Assembly (NCBI GenBank): GCA_035079385.1 | Contig: JAVHKY010000025.1 | Coordinates: forward strand, 19,318,501-19,382,500 | DNA: 64,000 bases | DNA from: Aspidiotus rigidus | Taxonomy: Eukaryota; Arthropoda; Insecta; Hemiptera; Diaspididae | Direction: 5' to 3' | Part shown: positions 55,918-64,000 of the stretch, piece by piece | Position numbering within the stretch: position 1 is the first letter of the stretch | How the letters are laid out: the number at the start of each line of letters is the position of its first letter | Made by a program: the position numbers and the translations under genes | The notes under the pieces: generated by a model | Database searches by the model: none | What the model saw: only the letters and a program-made list of their open reading frames with translations | What the model was told of the DNA's origin: nothing

Positions 55918-56309
55918 TGTGACGTTCTACCAGTCACCAAATATCTCTCGACACCGATAATAAAGAACAATTACGAAAACCGTGCTTTAAGTACAACACT
56001 TCTAAACACCGTTAAACTGTAACACGATCGCGTTAAAGAACGAGAACACGTCAAACTGAATCGCTTTATCGGGTTGCTGCCGGCTATTTATAGTCTCACC
56101 CTTATTTCCGGAATTCTCGAGATTTCTTCTAGAACGGCAAACAGGTTATGCAAGGGTCCTTACAATCAATCGAGCACGTTCTAGGTTGTTCAAGCGTATC
56201 CGGCGAAGTAGTTAAGCGATAAGTACGCTTCCTTGCGGCGTCTGCTATTATTAAAAGTTTAGCGGCATGTGCAAGCTTGGTGCTTGCGCCTTCATAGCAG
56301 AACGCCACA
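55918..56309 (-). repeat. 5' LTR (392 bp)
   Basis: It has the same ends as the 3' LTR (TGTGACG...GCCACA) but lacks two short blocks of about 16-17 bp each. It also has substitutions such as gatcgcg versus aatcgcg, so the LTRs have diverged since insertion or recombination. Confidence 0.93.
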
Positions 56310-56460
56310 ATACTAAGTTGTTACTGTAGATTTTAGACTAGTTTAAGAATTAATACTAAGCTGTTACTATAGACTTTAGACTAGTTTAAGAATTCTTTTG
56401 GTTGGGAATACTTATTAATACTAAGCTGTTACTGTAGATTATAAACTAGTTTAAGAAGAC
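56310..56460. repeat. ~60-bp tandem repeats, right part
   Basis: Resumes the array interrupted at 50879: aatactaagttgttactgta, then gactagtttaagaatt, and further units to about 56460. Confidence 0.8.
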
Positions 56461-58610
56461 ACATTGCAACATTCTTAGTTCACATTCCATCTAAACATTA
56501 AACGTACATATTTACAGTGTACAAACCTCTATTGCAGTGATAACATTGATCTTTATTCTTTAATGATATAGCTATCATAATTTTTGGCGAAAATGATATC
56601 AATTTTGGGCAAATCTGCCAATGTCCTGAAAGTGTCCTGAAGACACGGTATAGCAAAGGATTCGGTATTTCTTCAGGAAAAAGGGTTAAAATAGGGGCCT
56701 TTTTGAAGAATTACCTAAAGACCAGTTGAACTTTCAAAATTGTTCAAGAAATAAGAACATGACCTGAAAATCTGGTCATGATTAACATCTCAAAAATCGA
56801 GCCTTTTTTCAGTTACCATATTCCATATACCCGTCCTTAGTGGTAGTGATTTCTGGCAGATGAAGCTCAAATAAGGTTGAATATTCACATTTATTATAGC
56901 CTGAACGTTTGTGTCCCTAATAAATCCGAGTTAATTTAAATTGGTGTATTTTGAAATAAATTAAAGGGTAATATTATAGGTTAAATTATAGATTTGTAAT
57001 TTCTATAAAAAATGATCTGAATTTTGCTAGTATTTAGCCTGAATTGGAAAGTGTCCTAAAGACCCGCCTATACTACTCATATACAGTTTTCTAGTCTTGT
57101 GTATCACACTAACAAAAGGAGGAGGAGGAACGAGCGCCGCGATTCTTCAGCTAGAAAAAAAGGGTGTAGTAGGTAACGACATTTTCAACGTCTTTTCTGA
57201 AACCCCTAATATAAAAATTCACGAGTGTTCCCACCTCCGCTGTTGGACTTTAAGGTTACGAGTACACTCTTCTCCTGGCTGTTACTTTCATGCAATATAC
57301 TAATCGAGGTTGAAAAAACTCGGCGCTCCGCGCCTCGCCAGGGGGGCTGACCCCCCCAATTGATTTACTTTCAGTCAAACTGAATAGATAAGGCGTGGAA
57401 CACGTTCTTTGTTTCGAAAGTTTCTGGCATACGCAAATAAATGAAGATCATGTTTCATGTCTTTTATATTTTATCAGTGATCTTGAAATATTTTAGTCTA
57501 GGCTTCTACTAGGTCAAGTGTTCGTGAGATATTACTCGTTTACCCCGTTACCAACCTTGGCGTCGTATAAGTCTTGTATGAGAAATATTTTGAGGTATCA
57601 CCTATTGTATTCAATGGTATGAGAAAATTCAAGTCTTCTATGAGAAATGTGAGGTATCGCCTTTATGAGAAATATTTTGAGGTATCGACTTTCGTGGGGC
57701 TTACTGTCTTGCTGTTGTATTGGAATGGTATGAGAAAATTTAAGTCTTCCATGAGAAATATTTTGAGGTATCGACTTTCGTGGGGCTCACTCGCTCCGCT
57801 CGTTCGCCCTCTTTCGCGGTTCCTATCTCGGTTTAGCATAAGTCTGATATAAAATATTTTGAGCTTCCGCCTTTTGACCCTTTCCTTGCTGTAGATATCG
57901 AAATTTTTCCAAGTCCCAAGGTCATTTGCACGGACGCACGCAAATTTTGAATTCACCATGCGGGGTGTACTCGAAAATTTCTGAATCACCCACGGGGTAG
58001 AGATGTGCACGGACGCACTGATTATTTTCAGTTGAACGAGTTACAAAGTTTCTCATTTATTCCCCTTACCCCACCTCTTTGAAGGAAGGTGAAGGAGAAA
58101 CTCAAAGAAAGTGAGATTATCTTTAGAATTGAAAAGGTCTATGCGCCTCGCCAGGGGCCTACCTTTCTGGCTACCTAAAATCTGTTCCTGCCTAACATGG
58201 GATGCTATGGAAAATCTGTCGTTTTTATCTGTCGCTCGATTATTCTCGATTTTTCAGAAATACCTCCTCGATATACAAGATGTGTTCCACGTCAACAAAA
58301 AAAATTGGTAAACCGAGAACAAAGTGGAGGAAGGAAATAAGCGATAAGACAGATATTCTGTTAATCAGGAGTGCCCAAAACAGAATTACTTGAAGGAAAG
58401 TAGGGGAGGCCTATACCCTGGAATGGGCGGGAGCGAGCACAATGTAGTATTATGTAAGTTTAGTTTATTTTCTCAGGCTGTAATGATGATGAGTTGAGAA
58501 ATACTTGTGGAGGAGAAAGAGAGGCATATTCCTTGTTCCACGCTGACGCAGTTTTTTTTTTTTTAATTACATCCAACCATAGAGAAAATTATAAAAGAAC
58601 CCCCCCCCCC
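56461..58610. other. Non-coding stretch with local repeats
   Basis: No gene is recognised. A run of tandem fragments occupies 57565-57800 (listed separately), and a gaaatttttccaagtcccaa core occurs at 57899-57918. G/C-rich cgcctcgccagggg occurs twice (about 57329 and 58144). The frames at 57097-57303 and 58111-58393 have no motif. Confidence 0.45.
57565..57800. repeat. Local tandem repeats of tatgagaaatattttgaggta
   Basis: The segment (t)atgagaaatattttgaggta occurs three times, with a shorter fourth, together with aatggtatgagaaaatt and cgactttcgtggggct duplicates. Unit lengths are irregular. Translation produces repeated LYEKYFEVS-like peptides, which I regard as incidental. Confidence 0.7.
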
Positions 58611-58640
58611 AAAAAAAAAAAAAACAAAACAAAAAAAAAA

Positions 58641-58998
58641 TTAGAAGCCATTGCAGACGCTGCAATGGCAGCGGCGGGGAACCCGCAATTCCTTAACTCG
58701 ACCTCTCAGGTGGTGTGGAACTGAGTTGATAATCTTGTCATATAATTCAAATCGAAATTATCATTCTACATTCCCTCCTATCATATATAGCTCGAGAGTC
58801 GAAATTCTTCCAAGTCCCCCTCCTATCATATATAGCTCGAGACTCGAAATTCTTCCAAGTCCCCCTCCTCTCATATATAGCTCGAGACTCGAAATTCTTC
58901 TAAGTCCGTCCCGTAACCTAACCTGCGGACGCCGACACGGACGCGGACGTTTTCTGAGGATGTAATCTCCTAACAAAATGGATAGCGGGTTCCCCGCT
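58641..58998 (+). mobile_element. Minisatellite-bearing repeat element, copy 3 (short, most complete ends)
   Basis: After a long A-run it reads ttagaag, then a perfect 10-bp hairpin gccattgcag-acg-ctgcaatggc (58647-58669), then gcggggaacccgc. Three 45-bp units follow (58773-58905), then the CCTAACC and cgcggacg segment, and the terminus agcgggttccccgct followed by A's. gcggggaacccgc near the 5' end and gcgggttccccgc at the 3' end are inverted copies. No ORF; presumed non-autonomous. Confidence 0.82.
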
Positions 58999-59040
58999 AA
59001 AAAAAAGAATGGGGGGGGGGAATTACACACATGCATAAAT

Positions 59041-59067
59041 GTAAAAAAAAAAAAAAAAAAAAAAAAA
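59041..59067. repeat. Poly(A) tract
   Basis: A run of about 25 A's. A second run of about 20 lies at 59184-59203. They may mark 3' ends of retroposed sequence, but no partner is identified. Confidence 0.7.
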
Positions 59068-59214
59068 TGAAAACAATAGTACTTCGACATAGCAATCCGT
59101 TGTAAGGACTGGAGCCGAGTTTGATTTCTTGTATTAAAAAGGATTGATTTAATCGCTCTTTAGAATTTAAAGAAAGTAAATCATTAAAAAAAAAAAAAAA
59201 AAAGGGGGTTGAAA

Positions 59215-60863
59215 AGAGGATGGCTACTGGGCCTTACCTCGAAGGAAAAACGGAAAAAATGAATTGAATTTAAATGTTGATGGAAGGAGGTAGGTCAGAG
59301 ATAAATTTGAAAATGTGTGAGAAAATTGAAGGGTTTTCTCATGATAGGAGGTCGGTGGCTCTGAGTGGGGTAGCGAATTGTAGATTGATGGCTTCTGAGT
59401 ATAGTATGTACTTGTCTAATGTTGGATATTTCTGGACATTCGAAAAGATAATGATTGATGTTGCCTTTAGAAGGATTGTCTGGATGGAGGGGGCATATAT
59501 CAGATTCGACGTTTCAAGTGAGTGGGGAGACGATTGTGTCCAAAACGAAGACAGCTGAGTTTAACTATAAGGGAGAGGGGAATATTGTTAAAAAGTTTAT
59601 ACCAAGGGAATGCCGGAAGTAGAGGTTGAACGAGGAAATAAAAAGATTTTAGATTGTTAGCGGATTTCGAGTAGGATATTGCCCAGTCATCTCGCGTGGA
59701 GCATCGAATAAGAGAAAATAGTTCTGACATAGGGAGCAGATTTGATGAGACTGGCGATGAGCGGGCTGATTTAGCTAAAACATCTACAATTTCGTTGTTG
59801 AATATTCCTGCATGACTGGGGATCCAGAGAAAATTAATTTGAATGGGGTTGAGAGAATTGATCAAGTAGATGATTGATAAAGCTAAGGATGAATTAACGC
59901 GTGAAGGGATGGAAGAAATGGATTGGAGAGCGGAGAGAGAGTCAGATATTATGAGAAACTGTCCTGTTCGGGAGTTTTGCTTTATGTAGTAAAGGCCTTG
60001 GAATATCGCCATCTGTTCCGCATGAAAAATAGATGTGAAGTTTGGTAGAGATAAAGAACAATGAAGCTTAGTTGAGGGGATCCAAAAGGCCATACCCACT
60101 TCCTCGTGGTCTTTAGAACTGTCAGTAAAAATATGTGTACGATGAGGAAAATGTTCTTGCGTGTATAACTGGAAGAGTTCTTCAAAATCTGAACCAGAAG
60201 TTTTGGGAAGTTGGTGAATTTCATTACGTTCGAAGAGTTGTTGAAAGGAAAAGGCCGATAGATGATAAAATGGAATTGACACGATGAGGTTTTGGAAGCG
60301 AAAAATAAGGGCAGCTCTTCTACATATTAGTGGTAATCGCCAGTCTACAAATCTCCAGCGGTTAAGAAGTTATGATGTATTGTTTGTAAGGTTTGAGTCT
60401 TGGTAGGTAATACTGCGAATTAGGAACCTATCTGTGAGATAGTTTCGACGAAATTGAAGGGGAGTAATGCCAGTTTCAGCACAAAGGGCTGGAATAGGGG
60501 TAGAATTTAGAGCTCCTATTATGAGTCGAATGCATTTATTTTGGAGAGTTCCTAATTTATTCAAGTGAATTTTACTCGCGGAACCGTAAAGAGAAGAGCC
60601 GTAGTCTAGTTTAGAGTGGATTATGGCGTTATAAAGGAGTGTTAGGGTGCTTGGATCTCCACCCCATCGGGTGGAGGCTAGCATCTTTAGGACATTGATA
60701 CAGGGACCGATTTTTGAAATGAGCTTGGGATTATGTTCATTCCATAATAATTTGGGATCGAGAGTAATGCCTAGATATTCTATTTTAGAAACTAGTGGAA
60801 GTGGAGTATTGTAGATAGTAAGAAGAGTTGAAAATGAGAACGATTGGATAGGGTGTCCAGGAG
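59215..60863 (-). pseudogene. LINE remnant: RT thumb, RNase H and zinc tail
   Basis: On the minus strand a frame upstream of 60684 reads EYLGITLDPKLLW and CINVLKMLASTRWG, then (60370-60684) HSKLDYGSSLYGSASKIHLN and CIRLIIGALNSTPIPALCAE. After a break, 59500-60282 gives RNase H: HIFTDSSKDHEEVGMAFWIP, FLIISDSLSALQSI and INFLWIPSHAGIFNNEIVDV. CLRFGHNRLP and a downstream C..H..H..C tail continue to about 59300. The RT catalytic part is missing; the element stops at the minisatellite element at 60864. It is a different family from the LINE at 23350-25820, but the same RT-RNase H group. Confidence 0.85.
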
Positions 60864-62725
60864 TTTTTTTTTTTAGCGGGGAACCCTCTTTCCATTTTGT
60901 TAGGAGATTACATCCTCAGAAAACGTCCGCGTCCGCAGGTTAGGTTAGGTTACGGGACTTACAAGAATTTCGAGTCTCGAGCTATATATGATAGGAGGGG
61001 GACTTGGAAGAATTTCAAGTCTCGAGCTATTTATGATAGGAGGGGGACTTAGAAGAATTTCAGGTCTCGAGCTGTATATGATAGGAGGGGGACTTAGAAG
61101 AATTTCGAGTCTCGAGCTATTTATGATAGGAGGGGGACTTGGAAGAATTTCGAGTCTCGAGCTATATATGATAGGAGGGGGACTTAGAAGAATTTCGAGT
61201 CTCGAGCTATTTATGATAGGAGGGGGACTTGGAAGAATTTCAGGTCTCGAGCTGTATATGATAGGAGGGGGACTTGGAAGAATTTCAGGTCTCGAGCTGT
61301 ATATGATAGGAGGGGGACTTGGAAGAATTTCGAGTCTCGAGCTATTTATGATAGGAGGGGGACTTGGAAGAATTTCAAGTCTCGAGCTATTTATGATAGG
61401 AGGGGGACTGGGAAGAATTTCAGGTCTCGAGCTGTATATGATAGGAGGGGGACTTAGAAGAATTTCGAGTCTCGAGCTATTTATGATAGGAGGGGGACTT
61501 GGAAGAATTTCGAGTCTCGAGCTATATATGATAGGAGGGGGACTTAGAAGAATTTCGAGTCTCGAGCTATTTATGATAGGAGGGGGACTTGGAAGAATTT
61601 CAGGTCTCGAGCTGTATATGATAGGAGGGGGACTTGTAAGAATTTCGAGTCTCGAGCTATTTATGATAGGAGGGGGACTTGGAAGAATTTCAAGTCTCGA
61701 GCTATTTATGATAGGAGGGGGACTTGGAAGAATTTCAGGTCTCGAGCTGTATATGATAGGAGGGGGACTTGGAAGAATTTCGAGTCTCGAGCTATTTATG
61801 ATAGGAGGGGGACTTGGAAGAATTTCAAGTCTCGAGCTATTTATGATAGGAGGGGGACTGGGAAGAATTTCAGGTCTCGAGCTGTATATGATAGGAGGGG
61901 GACTTAGAAGAATTTCGAGTCTCGAGCTATTTATGATAGGAGGGGGACTTGGAAGATTTCGAGTCTCGAGCTATATATGATAGGAGGGGGACTTAGAAGA
62001 ATTTCGAGTCTCGAGCTATTTATGATAGGAGGGGGACTTGGAAGAATTTCAGGTCTCGAGCTGTATATGATAGGAGGGGGACTTGTAAGAATTTCGAGTC
62101 TCGAGCTATTTATGATAGGAGGGGGACTTGGAAGAATTTCAAGTCTCGAGCTATTTATGATAGGAGGGGGACTTGGAAGAATTTCAGGTCTCGAGCTGTA
62201 TATGATAGGAGGGGGACTTAGAAGAATTTCGAGTCTCGAGCTATTTATGATAGGAGGGGGACTTGGAAGAATTTCGAGTCTCGAGCTATATATGATAGGA
62301 GGGGGACTTAGAAGAATTTCGAGTCTCGAGCTATATATGAGAGGAGGGGGACTTAGAAGAATTTCGAGTCTCGAGCTATTTATGATAGGAGGGGGACTTG
62401 TAAGAATTTCAAGTCTCGAGCTTTATGTAATAGGGGGGGGGGGGGGGGAACTTGGAAGAATTTTGACTTTCGAGCTACCGTCCGCCGTCCAACCAAAAAC
62501 TTGGAAAAATTTTGAGACTCGAGCTATATATGATAGAAGGGGGACTTAAAAGAATTTCAAGTCTTGAGATATATATGATAGGAGGGAATGTAGAATGATA
62601 ATTTCGATTTGAATTATATGACAAGATTATCAACTCAGTTCCACACCACCTGAGAGGTCGAGTTAAGGAATTGCGGGTTCCCCGCCGCTGCCATTGCAGC
62701 GTCTGCAATGACTTCTAATTTTTTT
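60864..62725 (-). mobile_element. Minisatellite-bearing repeat element, copy 4, with expanded array
   Basis: Read on the minus strand, the 5' end is ttagaag-tcattgcagacgctgcaat (near 62718-62694) with gcggggaacccgc, and the 3' end is the cgcggacg segment, then agcggggaaccc-complement and an A-run (60864-60874 as T's). It shares the ggacggcggacggtagctcg insertion with copy 2. Its internal array holds about 33 units, against 3-5 in the other copies. Confidence 0.85.
60962..62440. repeat. 45-bp minisatellite, ~33 units, with higher-order blocks
   Basis: The unit is gataggagggggacttggaa, then gaatttcgagtctcgagcta and tttat (45 bp). Variants differ at fixed places: cttgg/cttag/cttgt, tcgag/tcagg/tcaag, ctatttat/ctatatat/ctgtatat. 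The order of variants repeats in blocks starting near 61078 (8 units), 61438 (10 units) and 61888 (7 units). Because 45 is divisible by 3 and no stop falls in one frame, frames of 330 and 190 codons run through it; I do not regard them as genes. A 1-bp deletion near 61953 breaks that frame. Confidence 0.95.
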
Positions 62726-62929
62726 ATTTGACTTTTTATAAACTTTAAAGTGCTCTAAATCATGACTATTCCTTATTGACTGAATTCTAACTCGGTACCA
62801 GTCCTACCCGGAGTAATATTGCTTTCACCATTATCCTTTTTTTCATTTGTTCTTTTTTTTCCAATTAGTATTTATTTTTTCTGTAACTGTGGTTGAATAT
62901 ATTAGAAAAAAAAAGTTTGTCAAGTTGTG

Positions 62930-63140
62930 TATTCGTTGGAACCTATGTTTGGTCCTCATACCTCGACACCGATAAGGTACACGCTTCCAATATTTTAGTT
63001 GTTGTTTCTAATTTAAAACCTTTGTTTTTGTAGACTCTTTTAAGTGCCCAAAAAGATTTCCAAGCTGCTGCTTGCCACCTTTCATTCAGTTCTTCAAACG
63101 TATTCCAACTTTCCTGTTTGTGCTCTGTGAAGATTTTATG
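62930..63140 (-). pseudogene. LINE RT C-terminal fragment
   Basis: On the minus strand it reads ERWQAAAWKSFWALKRVYKN, GFKLETTTKILEACTLSVSR and YEDQT. This resembles the RT thumb segment of RTE/CR1-like LINEs (W-x-L-K-x-x-F/Y-K-N ... K-x-x-I-x-x-A-C-x-L-x-V-L-x-Y-G). It is about 200 bp, truncated at both ends. Confidence 0.6.
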
Positions 63141-64000
63141 CATCTTTTTGGCCGTTTCACAAGGTCAAGAATGAAGTGTTCAACCAGTGCACTGCATTGT
63201 TCATTTATTGACGATCGAGATATTGCGTGCGAAGCTGTATAATTCAGTTCAATTTTCTGTCTCAGGAAGAGCAGATTCTCAATAGCCCGCTGTGCTATAA
63301 ATGATACGTTTTGTATGAAATTGTACGGTGATAGGAGAATGTGAACGTTATTTCTAGTCTGTTTATATTGTCCGCAATTTCTTACGACAAGAAAGGGAAA
63401 GAGTATTCTTTACCTGCCAGGAAGACGGGGACGAAAAAAAAATCTACAAAAGAAAGTCTGGCGATAACGGTGAAAAGGAAAGAGAAGAGACTAGCGGGAC
63501 ATCACGTACGAGGGTAGCATTCGCCATAGGACTTTCGCAAGAGAAGATATTGAGACACAGTTGACTATAGTTGTGAAAATAAAAGATTACACATCTTTGG
63601 AAAAAAAAAAGAAGAAATAACTGTACCCAGGCGACCGTTAATTGAAAGTAGAAAGAGAAACTATAGAATGTAATCTGTGACGAAAGCGCGTTGTCGCCAA
63701 CGAAGTAGTTGCCACTATTGTGATATACAAATACGTGTTAAAGACATGCGGATCAGCCACCCAAGGTTTCTTTGGAGCGAATATGGTATTCGTTGATGTA
63801 CGAGTATGTCGAATTCAATGATGAGACGAGAACTCTGTAGGTGGAAATCGCATCTTTCTAGAAAGCACTCGTATCTTCCGGTTTTTATCAGGAGAGAAAA
63901 AATAAGAAAAATAATTCGGACCAAGCTGTGTATCAGCCTCCTTTTCCATTGAATAAATCTTGGTGATTGTGCGACAACTGAATGGTCGCAAAACTGAGTC
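63141..64000. other. No recognisable gene
   Basis: No supported ORF, RNA gene or repeat is seen. The frame at 63715-63924 lacks motifs. Confidence 0.45.

Larger units (their letters stand above)
50879..56309 (-). mobile_element. Gypsy-type LTR retrotransposon, both LTRs present
   Basis: LTRs (TG...CA) lie at 50879-51303 and 55918-56309, with a 4-bp duplication ATAC at 50875-50878 and 56310-56313. On the minus strand the order is 5' LTR, primer site, gag, pol (protease, RT, RNase H, integrase), polypurine tract, 3' LTR. Integrase after RNase H is the Ty3/Gypsy order. The element is inactive as it stands because pol has a frameshift and two stops. Confidence 0.96.

Noticed and set aside
60962..62440. 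CRISPR array
   Set aside because: The repeats are contiguous with no unique spacers, and the setting is an animal genome.
60988..62549. Long repetitive frames (330 and 190 codons) read as a repeat protein with MIGGGLGRISSLELF units
   Set aside because: The unit is 45 bp, so any stop-free unit stays open for the whole array. The same DNA is non-coding in copies 1-3 and a 1-bp deletion breaks the frame without a change in the repeat. No promoter, start context or splice link is seen.

Overview
This is nuclear DNA of an animal, most likely an insect. Host genes are split by short GT-AG introns. The alpha-tubulin gene has a first coding exon holding only the start Met, as in many insect alpha-tubulin genes. 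Most of the remaining sequence is transposon debris: Penelope-like elements, EN-RT-RNase H LINEs, an LTR (Gypsy) element, hAT and MULE-like DNA elements, foldbacks and minisatellites. A bacterial-type AAA-ATPase/PD-(D/E)XK gene in this setting recalls the AAA-ATPase transfers reported from mealybugs (Planococcus citri). A scale insect or other sap-feeding hemipteran is therefore my best guess, by inference only.

Layout. 1-9.8 kb: three copies of an unrecognised acidic Ser/Lys-rich gene fragment. Two of them form a head-to-head inverted duplication (6538-9708). A ~300-bp tandem array (1.64-5.1 kb) beside them is interrupted by two hAT-type elements and a minisatellite-bearing element. 9.96-12.96 kb: a degenerate ~0.5-0.66-kb satellite. 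14.65-21.3 kb: a decayed LINE on the + strand broken open by nested insertions, including a Penelope-like element (PLE1) with inverted termini and ~0.7-kb flanking direct repeats. 22-27.6 kb: a MULE-like TIR element split by a minus-strand LINE, plus small inverted-repeat elements. 28.07-28.96 kb: a foldback element made of short repeats, just upstream of the first host gene.

Host gene island, 29.2-42.5 kb: an SV2-like MFS transporter (+, 11 coding exons), mitochondrial complex I subunit NDUFS2 (+, 10 coding exons), a strongly diverged alpha-tubulin (-, 5 coding exons) and RAD18 (+, 10 coding exons). NDUFS2 and tubulin converge; tubulin and RAD18 diverge. All four models stay in frame across every intron I traced. 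Their functions are unrelated (membrane transport, respiration, microtubules, post-replication repair).

43-64 kb: a second Penelope-like element (-), two perfect inverted repeats (45.30 and 45.78 kb), a ~1-kb foldback element, the intronless AAA-ATPase-like gene (48.3-50.4 kb, with a predicted signal peptide), a Gypsy-type element with both LTRs (50.88-56.31 kb), another LINE remnant, and a 45-bp minisatellite of about 33 units (60.96-62.44 kb) with higher-order structure, carried inside a defined repeat element that has three shorter relatives in the window.

The most unusual observations are the secreted-looking AAA-ATPase/nuclease gene, the higher-order minisatellite inside a mobile-looking element, a shared core (close to aaatttttccaagtccc) in three otherwise different minisatellite families, the divergent tubulin, and the terminal structure of PLE1.
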